From Thermodesulfovibrionales bacterium (GTDB lineage: Bacteria > Nitrospirota > Thermodesulfovibrionia > Thermodesulfovibrionales > SM23-35): a stretch of DNA of 61,296 nucleotides. This document shows positions 53,873 to 61,296 of this stretch, piece after piece; position 1 is the first letter of the stretch, and every line of letters begins with the position of its first letter. The stretch spans positions 46,114 to 107,409 of the forward strand of contig JAVHLL010000005.1 in assembly GCA_031082155.1 (NCBI GenBank), written 5' to 3'. Position numbers and translations under genes: made by a program. The notes beneath the pieces were generated by a model. The model was not told where the DNA came from, made no database searches, and saw nothing but the letters and a program-made list of their open reading frames with translations.

Positions 53873-54869
53873 TTTTTCCTCTCAAGTCAGGAGTGATGTG
53901 CACTTTCCCCTGATTGTCAACAATGACGCCTCCGTATCCGAACGTTTTCAGGATACGAAGACCCTTCTCGGGACCAAGAATAAAGATTCCGGTTGAGAAA
54001 GAGTCGGCAAGAAATCCCTCCGGAGCTATTACCGTAACACTACGGCACATGCTGGCAGGGCGTCCGGTCATCGGGGACAGAATATGATGATACCGTATGC
54101 CATCACTGATGAAAAACCGTTCATAGTCTCCGGAAGTGGATACGGCTGCATCGGTAAGCTCTATAGTAGCCATAATATCGTCCTCAGTACCCGTTGCCCT
54201 GGAATTCCGTATCCCGATCTTCCACGGTCTCCCGTCAGGTTTCAGGCCAAATACCCTTATATCACCTGCGATTGCGACTATCCCTGACGATATGCCTTGC
54301 TGTTTCAGCTCATCAGTTGCTCTGTCAGCAGCATATCCTTTTGAGATGCCGCCCGGGTCTATCATCATGCCCGGTTTCCGCAGATATACCGTGGAGGCAT
54401 TTTTATTTATGACGACATTTCGATAGTTCACAAGGGGGAGTGTTTTCGTCAGGGCGCCATTTTCAGGTTTTTGCTTCGTATGAAAATTATAGAGCAGTGT
54501 CAAAGGCCCTGTGGTTATATCAAAAGCTCCCTCAGTTTTTTCAGAGACAAACAGCGCCTGACTGATTAAAGATAATATGCCAGGAGAGACCTTCAGATCG
54601 GAGACGCCGGCTGATTTGTTTATTGAGGTTATCTCGCTCTCAGGAGAATAGAAATCAGCCTGCTTCTCAATTTCACCGATTGTATGGAACGCATCTTCTA
54701 TTGCATTCTCGGCTGCACGCTCTGAGCTGGTAACAACTGTTATCGTGACGATAGTGTTCATCAGCATTCTGCTTTTGTGGTAAATGCGGTCCTTTTTCGA
54801 AGAGCAGGCGGGAACTGTGCACAGGAGACAGGACAGTGCAAAGGACACAAGGAAGCATGCAATTTTCAT
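53850..54869 (-). CDS. apbE: FAD:protein FMN transferase (ApbE), lipoprotein
   Basis: A 339-residue protein; the start at 54869 gives MKIACFLVSFALSCLLCTVPAC, a signal peptide with lipobox, so it is a periplasmic lipoprotein. Conserved parts are RMLMNTIVTITV, DIGGISKGYAADRATDEL-like (DPGGISKGYAADRA), IAGDIRVFG and RYHHILSPMTGRPA. It links FMN to Ser/Thr of Rnf, Nqr or other redox proteins in the periplasm. The frame extends to 54908, but that start would lack a proper signal. Located 91 bases after uvrA. Confidence 0.93.
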   Translation of the reverse strand: MKIACFLVSFALSCLLCTVPACSSKKDRIYHKSRMLMNTIVTITVVTSSERAAENAIEDAFHTIGEIEKQADFYSPESEITSINKSAGVSDLKVSPGILSLISQALFVSEKTEGAFDITTGPLTLLYNFHTKQKPENGALTKTLPLVNYRNVVINKNASTVYLRKPGMMIDPGGISKGYAADRATDELKQQGISSGIVAIAGDIRVFGLKPDGRPWKIGIRNSRATGTEDDIMATIELTDAAVSTSGDYERFFISDGIRYHHILSPMTGRPASMCRSVTVIAPEGFLADSFSTGIFILGPEKGLRILKTFGYGGVIVDNQGKVHITPDLRGKIEFQRNP

Positions 54870-54960
54870 GTTATGTTTACTGGTATCGGGTGTTGATGGA
54901 TGAGCCATGATTTCCCTCAGTTACTTTCCTCCTTGGGGGAAGGGCTGCAGAATAAAATCT

Positions 54961-57498
54961 CTATGCTTCCGCCACTTTTATCGGTTCTGTCTGCAATAAT
55001 TTCTTTCTTAAAAATATACCGGTGTAAGAAGCAGGATTTGCACAGATTTCCTCAGGGGTGCCGCTTGCTACGACGATACCGCCGTCTTCCCCGCCTTCCG
55101 GACCGAGGTCGATGATATAATCAGCTGACTTTATTACCTCCAGATTATGTTCGATAATAAGAACGGTATTCCCTGCATCGATAAGACAATTGAGAACGTT
55201 CAGCAGCCTCTGTATATCGGAAAAATGAAGCCCTGTTGTGGGCTCGTCAAGGAGATAGAGTGTGTGGCCTTTTGAACTTTTACCCAATTCCCGCGATAGC
55301 CTTACCCTCTGTGCTTCTCCACCCGAAAGTGTTGATGCGGGCTGGCCAAGCTGCAGATAGCCAAGTCCGACATCTTCGAGTATTTCGAGCTTCCGGTGTA
55401 CAGGCGGGATTGACGAAAAAAATTGTAATGCTTCGGATACGGTCATCTCAAGGATTTCTGCAATATTCTTCCCCTTATACTGTATTTCAAGCGTCTCTTT
55501 ATTGTACCGTTTACCTTTACAGGTGTCACAGGGGATGTATACATCGGGCAGAAAATGCATCTCTACCTTGATCAGACCGTCCCCCCTGCATGCTTCACAC
55601 CTGCCCCCGGAAAGGTTGAAACTGAAGCGCGAGGATGTATATCCTCTGACCTTGGAGTCAGGCACTTGTGCAAAAAGGTCCCTGACGAAAGAGAAAACGC
55701 CGGTATAGGTTACCGGGTTCGATCTCGGAGTTTTACCGAGCGGTGCCTGATCGACACTGATCACGCGTTCTATCTTCTCGATACCAGTAATTTCTCTGTG
55801 TCTGCCTGGTATCACTTTGCTCCTGTAAATGGTCCTGCAGAGGGACTTGTAGAGTATTTCGAACACAAGGGTGCTTTTTCCCGAACCGGAAATGCCGGTC
55901 ACACAGGCGAGGATACCGAGAGGGACTGTAACGTCAATATTCCGGAGGTTGAATTCAGAAGCGCCGAGAATCCGGATACAGTCCTGCGGGCGTCTCCTCA
56001 CCGTGGGAACATCTATGGAGAGAAGACCACTCAGATAACGGCCCGTTAATGAATGGCCATTCCTTCCGATTTCTTCAGGCGACCCGGAGGCAACGACCCA
56101 ACCGCCCCTGTGTCCTGCTCCCGGTCCCATATCGATTACATAGTCAGCCCACCGTATCGTCTCTTCATCGTGCTCTACCACCACCACCGTGTTCCCGGCA
56201 TCCCTGATAGCCGAAAGACTTTCCAGGAGTTTTCCGCAGTCTCTCGGATGCATGCCGATGCTCGGTTCATCGAGTATATAGAGTACCCCCGTAAGAGATG
56301 AACCCATCTGTGTCGCAAGTCTGATCCTCTGAGATTCTCCACCGGAGAGCGTGAGCGAAGAACGGTTCAGGTTCAGATATCCGAGGCCAACCCTTTTGAG
56401 AAAAGAGAGGCGGTCTTTCACCTCTTTCAGAACCCGTAACGCAATAATCTGTTCACGATCGCTCAGTTTCAGGTCACGGATAAAGACTTCCGCTTCTTTG
56501 ACAGACATCTGTGCAAATTCTCCAATGTTTATTCCCTGTATCCTGATGCCCAGGGCTTCCTTCCGGAGCCGAAGACCGTTGCAGAGTTTGCAATAACGGT
56601 ACTCTTCCAGTTCGGAAGTGTCTTCTTCAATATTCTCATATCCGAGCCCCCTGCACCTCGAACAGGCGCCCTGACTGCTGTTAAAAGAAAAGAACATAGG
56701 GGTTATTTCCGGATAGCTGATCCCGCACTGCAGACACACGGCAGATTTTGAAAAAAGAATGTCGTTGTCTCCCTCCAGAAGATTTATGAGAACTACGTCT
56801 GAGTAACTGAGCGCTGTTTCGATTGCCTCATTTATTTGCCGTTCGATTCCGTGTTTTATAATCAGCCTGTCGATTACAATCTCTATCGTGTGGCGCTTAT
56901 GTCTCTGTAGACTGATATCCTGTGTAAGGTCTGTCATCTCCCCGTCAATCCGCGCACGGATAAACCCTTCACGGCGCATTTTCTGGAGTTCTTTCTTGTA
57001 TTCGCCTTTTCTTTCCCGGACGACAGGAGCAAGAACCTGGATTCTGCTTCCTTCGGGAAGGGACATTACGGATTGCAGAATGTCCTGCGATCCCTGTTTT
57101 GTTATACCGGCGCCGCAGTGATAGCAGAACTGTTTCCCTATCCGCGTGTACAGCACGCGCATATAATCATAAATCTCAGTTATGGTACCGACTGTAGAGC
57201 GGGGGCTTTTACTGACAGTTTTCTGGTCTATCGAAATGGAGGGAGAAAGCCCCTCGATATAGTCAACATCAGGCTTGCGAAGCTGTTCTATGAACTGTCT
57301 CGCATAGGTGGAAAGACTCTCGACGTACCGCCTCTGACCTTCTGCAAAAATAGTATCAATGGCAAGGGAAGACTTCCCGGAACCTGACGGACCGGTAATT
57401 ACGGTTATCGCCTCCCGCGGTATCGAAACGTCAATATTTTTGAGATTATGCTCCCGTGCTCCCTTTATAAAGAGGAAATCCTGCATTGGTCTAACCAT
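54961..57498 (-). CDS. uvrA: UvrA excinuclease subunit A, short form lacking the insertion domain
   Basis: An 845-residue DNA-damage sensor with both ATPase modules (Walker [10 protein letters not shown] and [17 protein letters not shown] and [15 protein letters not shown] and LDEPTTG). It has the UvrB-binding region (about residues 105-250) and two zinc modules (CLQCGI...CSRCRGLG and CEACRGDG...CDTCKGKRY). Between CSRCRGLG (about residue 286) and [10 protein letters not shown] (about 303) only about 16 residues remain, where E. coli has about 118. The missing stretch corresponds to the insertion domain. Otherwise intact. Confidence 0.95.
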   Translation of the reverse strand: MVRPMQDFLFIKGAREHNLKNIDVSIPREAITVITGPSGSGKSSLAIDTIFAEGQRRYVESLSTYARQFIEQLRKPDVDYIEGLSPSISIDQKTVSKSPRSTVGTITEIYDYMRVLYTRIGKQFCYHCGAGITKQGSQDILQSVMSLPEGSRIQVLAPVVRERKGEYKKELQKMRREGFIRARIDGEMTDLTQDISLQRHKRHTIEIVIDRLIIKHGIERQINEAIETALSYSDVVLINLLEGDNDILFSKSAVCLQCGISYPEITPMFFSFNSSQGACSRCRGLGYENIEEDTSELEEYRYCKLCNGLRLRKEALGIRIQGINIGEFAQMSVKEAEVFIRDLKLSDREQIIALRVLKEVKDRLSFLKRVGLGYLNLNRSSLTLSGGESQRIRLATQMGSSLTGVLYILDEPSIGMHPRDCGKLLESLSAIRDAGNTVVVVEHDEETIRWADYVIDMGPGAGHRGGWVVASGSPEEIGRNGHSLTGRYLSGLLSIDVPTVRRRPQDCIRILGASEFNLRNIDVTVPLGILACVTGISGSGKSTLVFEILYKSLCRTIYRSKVIPGRHREITGIEKIERVISVDQAPLGKTPRSNPVTYTGVFSFVRDLFAQVPDSKVRGYTSSRFSFNLSGGRCEACRGDGLIKVEMHFLPDVYIPCDTCKGKRYNKETLEIQYKGKNIAEILEMTVSEALQFFSSIPPVHRKLEILEDVGLGYLQLGQPASTLSGGEAQRVRLSRELGKSSKGHTLYLLDEPTTGLHFSDIQRLLNVLNCLIDAGNTVLIIEHNLEVIKSADYIIDLGPEGGEDGGIVVASGTPEEICANPASYTGIFLRKKLLQTEPIKVAEA

Positions 57499-57579
57499 TT
57501 AGTATACCACACAGAAAAACTGCGGCGGGAGGAGATATATCTGATGTATTTTTAAAGAGAAGTGTTGTAATATAATCAA

Positions 57580-57954
57580 ATGAAAAGGATTCTTATCCTC
57601 ATGATCTTATGCCTGATCCCATCTTCTGTATGGGCTCAGCCGGCGATAACGATTGATGAACAGACTTATGATTTTGGGACGATAAAGCCAACCGCTTCAA
57701 TTGCGTACGATTTCGAATTTTCCAATAACGGCACAGAAGACCTTGTGATCGAAAAGCTTGTCCCATCCTGAGGGTGCGAAGCAGCGGTGGCCAGTTCGAG
57801 CCGCCTGAAACCCGGCGAAAAAGGATCTATTTCTGTAAAAATAGATCTCCGGGGAAAGATGGGGCAATTGACGAAAACCGTGCAGGTTTTCTCAAACGAC
57901 CCGTATAAAAAGATTCTCACACTTGTGATCAAAGCACTCATACAACCGCAATAA
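57580..57954 (+). CDS. DUF1573 exported protein, candidate selenoprotein (in-frame TGA)
   Basis: Read through one TGA (57769-57771), this gives 124 residues: a signal peptide (MKRILILMILCLIPSSVWA), then a complete DUF1573 domain: TYDFGTIKPTASIAYDFEFSNNG, EDLVIEKLVPS, TGA, GCEAAV, LKPGEKGSISVKIDLRG, VQVFSNDPYKKILTLVIKALI. In DUF1573 proteins this spot reads SCGC, so the TGA falls exactly on the first conserved Cys, giving S-U-G-C. A bacterial SECIS-like hairpin follows. If TGA is a stop, the product is a 63-residue fragment and the gene is broken. DUF1573 proteins are periplasmic beta-sandwich proteins of unknown function. No close ribosome binding site is seen. Confidence 0.72.
57769..57813 (+). 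promoter_or_regulatory. Candidate bacterial SECIS element
   Basis: Directly after the TGA, GGGT (57772-57775) can pair with ACCC (57810-57813) as a lower stem. The upper stem is GGTGGC (57786-57791) with GCCGCC (57800-57805), six pairs with one G-U, capped by an 8-base loop CAGTTCGA carrying G and U. The loop G lies 22 bases after the TGA, within the range expected for SelB-binding bacterial SECIS. selB, selA, selC and selD are not in the window. Confidence 0.6.
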
Positions 57955-58074
57955 CTCAGTCTTCACTTCTCTTCCAGACTGCACCTGCGAACAATTTTAT
58001 GGGTAGTACAGAATAAAATAAAGTATGTGTCCCCTGATAAGAACGATCATAGTGTTTCTTTTCATGAGAACAGG

Positions 58075-58080
58075 TACAAT
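58075..58080 (+). promoter_or_regulatory. Candidate -10 box giving a leaderless mRNA
   Basis: TACAAT (58075-58080), then six bases (ATTTAT), then the ATG of the small Cys-rich gene. There is no ribosome binding site before that ATG, so transcription may start at the start codon. The -35 region is weak. Confidence 0.45.
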
Positions 58081-58086
58081 ATTTAT

Positions 58087-58338
58087 ATGGCGCTGAAAGA
58101 TCAATGTCCTGGAAGCAGAGAAATACGGGTTCCTTATCCTGAAGAAATTGCCTGTCTCTGGTGCGGCACAGTATCGGAGATATGGTCTGATGAGGTTGAA
58201 ATCTTCTGTAAAGGGTGTGGGAAGAGTATATCGAGGGAAATGAAGTCAACCTGCATCGAGTGGTGTCCCGTCGCCAGAGAATGTATCGGTCAGGAAAAAT
58301 ATGAGAGACTCATGAAAGGCCTGAAAAAGAAAACCTGA
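58087..58338 (+). CDS. Small Cys-rich (zinc-finger-like) protein
   Basis: An 83-residue protein with one CxxC pair (CLWCGTVSEIWSDE, then FCKGCGKSI) and later Cys (CIEWCPVARECIG). The pattern CPGS...RVPYPEExACxWCG...EIWSDEVE...CKGCG...CIEWCPxAxECIG is familiar from small proteins of anaerobic bacteria and archaea, without a name I can give. Probably binds one or two metal ions. The frame extends upstream to 58027, but the ATG at 58087 (MALKDQCPGSREIRV) matches the conserved beginning. Confidence 0.8.
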   Translation: MALKDQCPGSREIRVPYPEEIACLWCGTVSEIWSDEVEIFCKGCGKSISREMKSTCIEWCPVARECIGQEKYERLMKGLKKKT

Positions 58339-58479
58339 TTTTAAGCACATCTTTTTAACAGGATAGCCTATAGAGAATCATTCTTCCAAAATGAGGTATA
58401 GTTTAATTAGTTAGCTTCTGCTTGAACGTAATCCCTTAACTCCTTGACAATAATGGATAAATACTTATAACATCTCCAA

Positions 58480-59211
58480 ATGTTAGGGAAAATGATTCTT
58501 TTTTTACTTATCTCTCTAGGCATTTTTTCTGCCGGAGCATTTATTTCGGGTGCTTCATCAGCGCAGACACTCTCCTGTTCAAAATGCCATACTGATATCG
58601 AAAAAGGCCATAAGTATAAGCATCCTGCGATAAATCTGGGGTGTTCCTCATGCCATATGCCAGGGGATGGGAGGAACCATCCAAAAGACAAGGAGAGCAT
58701 GAAGCTAAGATTCAACATACCGCAGCTTTGCTTCCAGTGTCATAAGGAAAAGAAATTCACAGGCAAGTATGTCCATCTGCCGACAGAACGGGCTATGTGT
58801 ATGATGTGTCATGATCCGCATCATTCGGATGTTGAGGACTTGCTCAGAAACGAGCCACAGGAACTCTGCTACCGATGTCATGCGAAGGAAAAATTCACCA
58901 AGAAATATGTCCATAAGGTGGCATTGGGCGGGTGTGGATTACGGTGTCATAGCCATCACGCCAGTGATTACTCGCATCTCCTTTCTTCTGACATCGGCGA
59001 TTTATGCATCGGATGTCACAGGATTCAGGAGTCCGGTTCCCATATAGTCTCACTGCCGGGAGGGAAAGTTCATCCCGTATTCTCGGAAAAAGACCCCAGG
59101 AACCGCAAACAAAAAATGACTTGTACAAGCTGTCATAACCCGCATTGCTCGCAATACCATAAATTGTTTACTTACAAGCGTATTTGTGGCAGGTGCCATA
59201 AAAGTTATTAA
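58480..59211 (+). CDS. Multihaem c-type cytochrome (eight CXXCH plus one CX3CH)
   Basis: A 243-residue periplasmic cytochrome with a signal peptide (about 1-28, core ILFLLISLGIFSAGAFISG). Haem motifs: CSKCH 33, CSSCH 55, CFQCH 84, CMMCH 107, CYRCH 130, CIGCH 176, CTSCH 215 and CGRCH 236, plus CGLRCH at 152-157, a CX3CH form. The modules around CHDPHHSD and CHNPHCS resemble doubled-CXXCH (NrfH/Omc-like) repeats, suggesting electron transfer. The start may be 58480 or 58492 (AGGG before). There is no partner gene beside it. Confidence 0.93.
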   Translation: MLGKMILFLLISLGIFSAGAFISGASSAQTLSCSKCHTDIEKGHKYKHPAINLGCSSCHMPGDGRNHPKDKESMKLRFNIPQLCFQCHKEKKFTGKYVHLPTERAMCMMCHDPHHSDVEDLLRNEPQELCYRCHAKEKFTKKYVHKVALGGCGLRCHSHHASDYSHLLSSDIGDLCIGCHRIQESGSHIVSLPGGKVHPVFSEKDPRNRKQKMTCTSCHNPHCSQYHKLFTYKRICGRCHKSY

Positions 59212-59252
59212 CTATTCTGCAGAGAATACCCAGGCCAGATGCTGGAAGGAAG

Positions 59253-60071
59253 TTATTTATTGATGATGACTTCAGATTTTACAGTCTTGGTATACTCACC
59301 ATCGGAAATCATCGTATAGAGAGTACAGTAACCGGTTGGCATGTCTTCAGAGACGGTGAATTTTACCGTGGAACTGTATGTCCCCTGTTCACGTGACCGT
59401 TCTCTTTTATCGAGTTCAAAACTCTTGCTTCTATTGGTAAGTATTCTTGTTTCAGTAATCGCAAATGACTTCAAAGTCTCAGGACCCAGTAATGTATAGT
59501 TTACACTGGCTTCAACCTTTGCCCCTGTTTCAGTGATCTGAGGAGTAATGGTTGAATCATTGATAATAAGCGAAGCTCTTTTATCGAAATCTCTTGTTTC
59601 TTCAGCTTTTTTATCCTGTTTCCTCTGCTCTTCGGCCTTCTTTTCGAGTTCCCTTATCTTATCTTCAACCTTCCGGTCAATTTCTTTCTTTTTCTCTGCT
59701 TTCTTGTCTTCCTTCTGTAATTCTTCGGCCTTTTTTAGTTTATCCTGCTTTTCTTCAGCTTTTTTCTTCTCTTCCGGTTTTGTCTCTTCAGCCTGTTTAA
59801 TATTATATTTCAATCGCCTCGCAGCCTCGTCACCATTTTCCAGTTGTCTGTCTACATACTGGATTTTTGCTGTTTTTACCACATCTAAAATAAAAGATCC
59901 TACGATAAAGCCTCCGACATTACCGGCGACGACTTGCCCCAAAGCGCCGCCGGTGAGCACTTGGAGCATGTGGTTCCTTTCAGATTTATTATTGAGAGAT
60001 GTAGAAGAACAGCCCCAAAAAAACAGGACGATAAAGAGAAAAGAAAAAAGTGTAAGACCGCGGATATTCAC
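59253..60071 (-). CDS. Lipoprotein with glycine zipper and Lys/Glu coiled coil
   Basis: A 272-residue exported lipoprotein: signal peptide with lipobox FFWGC (Cys21). A glycine-rich hydrophobic stretch (LTGGALGQVVAGNVGGFIVGSFI, about 40-62) could be a glycine zipper. Residues about 85-165 form a long charged coil with KKAEEKQDKLKKAEELQKED-like heptads. A beta-type C-terminal domain follows (SASLIINDSTITPQITETGAK... YCTLYTMISDGEYTKTVKSEV). I do not recognise the family; it could bridge envelope layers or be a surface protein. It converges with the cytochrome gene. Confidence 0.75.
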   Translation of the reverse strand: MNIRGLTLFSFLFIVLFFWGCSSTSLNNKSERNHMLQVLTGGALGQVVAGNVGGFIVGSFILDVVKTAKIQYVDRQLENGDEAARRLKYNIKQAEETKPEEKKKAEEKQDKLKKAEELQKEDKKAEKKKEIDRKVEDKIRELEKKAEEQRKQDKKAEETRDFDKRASLIINDSTITPQITETGAKVEASVNYTLLGPETLKSFAITETRILTNRSKSFELDKRERSREQGTYSSTVKFTVSEDMPTGYCTLYTMISDGEYTKTVKSEVIINK

Positions 60072-60245
60072 CTTAAATATTCCTTAGTTATGCTAATTTA
60101 CTATCTTTTTTCAATGATTGTCAAATAAGAACCTGTATTCTTCAGGACAGAAAAAACATGAAGAGGAATATTTTATCCTTTTATGGCAGGCATAAAGAAT
60201 AGAATGGGACCGGTTAACGGGGACTCATGACCATTTGCCGGAAAT

Positions 60246-61220
60246 CTATGACGATTGCTGCAATTCAGCCACTGCCTTCTTTAACACAGATGCAGAATGT
60301 GAGAGCGCTTTTTGCTCATCCGGCAGGAGTGAGGCTTCCAAAACCTTTTCCACTCCGTTCTGCGTGAGAAGAGCCGGAACTCCCATACATACGTTTTCTA
60401 TGCCGTATTCGCCCTGCAAAAGTGTCGAAACCGTCAAGACACTTCTCCTGTTATGGAGAATCGATTCGATAATCTTTACCAGCGCCAAGCCGATAGCATA
60501 ATATGTTGCGCCCTTGTAATCGATGATGTGATATGCTGAATTCCTTACCTCTTCGATTATTTTCCTGCGCTCTTCAGTATGGTTCCTGCAATTTCCACAC
60601 ATGCTGCAATAAGAATTAAAAGGAATGCCGGCGATGTTCGTGAGGGACCACGCGGCAAATTCGCTGTCGCCGTGCTCCCCGAGTATGTATGCGTGGACAT
60701 TGTGAACATCCACATTGCAGTGCAGGCCGAGCAAATAGCGGAAGCGCGCGCTGTCCAGAACAGTACCCGATCCTATTACCCTGCCGCGCGGGAGTCCTGA
60801 TTTTATGAGCGTAGCATAGGTGAGTACGTCAACAGGATTGCTGACCACCACAATAACCGCTTGCGAATCGTGTTTCACGATTTCTTCAACTATTCCTTCG
60901 ATTATCCCGGCGTTTCTCTGGAGAAGGCTGAGGCGTGATTCTCCCGGCTTTTGATTTGCACCGGCTGTGAGAACGATTACCTGCGCATCTGCGTAATCAG
61001 AAATGCACCCGGTCCGGATATGCACCGCAGGAAGAAAGGGAAGGCCGTGTGCAAGATCAAGAACCTGCCCCTCCATCAACTCCCGGCTCTTGTCAATAAG
61101 GACAATCTCATCGGACAGGCCTCCCTTGGCAAGAGCATACGCAAAAGTTGACCCCACAGCTCCTGCACCGACTATCACCACTTTCCGACTTTTCCATTGT
61201 CCCTTTTTTGCAGTTGTCAT
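60246..61220 (-). CDS. ldh: L-lactate dehydrogenase
   Basis: A 324-residue NAD-dependent dehydrogenase. The Rossmann motif is VVIVGAGAVGSTFAYAL. The substrate-specificity loop is AGANQKPGESRLSLLQRN: Gln90 at the position that separates lactate (Gln) from malate (Arg) dehydrogenases, and Arg96 for catalysis. GSGTVLDSARFR and GEHGDSE (catalytic His183) follow. A YCSMCGNC segment (C205, C208, C211) is unusual for LDH. Upstream 61221-61296 may contain its promoter; nothing clear is seen. Confidence 0.92.
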   Translation of the reverse strand: MTTAKKGQWKSRKVVIVGAGAVGSTFAYALAKGGLSDEIVLIDKSRELMEGQVLDLAHGLPFLPAVHIRTGCISDYADAQVIVLTAGANQKPGESRLSLLQRNAGIIEGIVEEIVKHDSQAVIVVVSNPVDVLTYATLIKSGLPRGRVIGSGTVLDSARFRYLLGLHCNVDVHNVHAYILGEHGDSEFAAWSLTNIAGIPFNSYCSMCGNCRNHTEERRKIIEEVRNSAYHIIDYKGATYYAIGLALVKIIESILHNRRSVLTVSTLLQGEYGIENVCMGVPALLTQNGVEKVLEASLLPDEQKALSHSASVLKKAVAELQQSS

Positions 61221-61296
61221 GTAGTTACCATTATACCGTATTGACCTTCTCCCAATAAACTGTGCAACTGAAAATTGGAGAATTCTGGCAAAATAA

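Noticed and set aside
55702-55735. GGTTCGAT-like tRNA T-loop motif
   Set aside because: It lies inside uvrA and no cloverleaf can be formed around it; no tRNA was found in the window.
59548-60087. Long Ser/Phe-rich plus-strand frame
   Set aside because: Antisense of the Lys/Glu coiled-coil lipoprotein; such composition arises automatically on the opposite strand.

Overview
The window is a 61 kb stretch of bacterial chromosome of moderate G+C content. It is densely packed, mostly with housekeeping genes. The gene set suggests a Nitrospirota-type bacterium (Thermodesulfovibrionia-like), with Desulfobacterota as the alternative. The clues are an ilvC-psd-pssA-leuA cluster, an alpha-type glutamine synthetase beside glnE, a multihaem cytochrome c, a siroheme/4Fe-4S reductase-like protein, HD-GYP signalling, MshEN-type pilus regulation and an ApbE/NusG-II/Gx triad. 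This assignment is inference, because no rRNA or other phylogenetic marker was read out. No tRNA, rRNA, CRISPR array, prophage or recognisable anti-phage system was seen.

Layout. 0-6.7 kb: the end of a Cys/Asp-rich repeat protein, a spermidine-synthase-like membrane protein, three tandem Hsp20 genes behind a TTGACA/TATAAA promoter with a perfect CIRCE operator, and then a decayed stretch with remnants of a REP-associated transposase and of a YidB-like gene. 6.7-11.7 kb: branched-chain amino acid and phospholipid genes (ilvC, psd, a sulfite-reductase-like gene, pssA, leuA) on one strand, interrupted by a MITE-like repeat. 11.7-21.9 kb: DUF502, an FN3 lipoprotein, argH, a moxR/DUF58/transglutaminase operon, surE/FAD protein/pcm, and a 49-residue histone-H1-like gene. 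22-30 kb: a nitrogen block in which glnE, a glutamine amidotransferase, glnA and a DEAD-box helicase run leftward and glnB diverges to the right. 30-42 kb: der, yihY, a four-PAS HD-GYP protein, ridA, leuC, a divergent biotin-dependent carboxylase pair and a response regulator with a degenerate receiver. 42-51 kb: a Ca2+-type P-ATPase, two exported repeat proteins, a nitronate monooxygenase and a two-component system. 51-61 kb: dapB, yacG, Gx/NusG-II/apbE, a short uvrA, a DUF1573 gene with an in-frame TGA, a small zinc-finger-like protein, a multihaem cytochrome, a coiled-coil lipoprotein and lactate dehydrogenase.

Most notable observations. (1) The DUF1573 gene at 57580-57954 carries TGA exactly at the family's conserved Cys (S-U-G-C). 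A bacterial-SECIS-like stem-loop follows directly and the frame stays open to a good family C-terminus, so it is a candidate selenoprotein. (2) The PII protein has Phe at position 51, where the uridylylated Tyr should be, although it sits next to glnE and an alpha-type glutamine synthetase. (3) UvrA lacks about 100 residues matching the insertion domain. (4) A family of MITE-like inverted-repeat elements is scattered at 8.6, 48.9 and 51.7 kb. (5) The carboxyltransferase has a rewritten DTTxRDAHQS motif. (6) Several genes appear to be leaderless.
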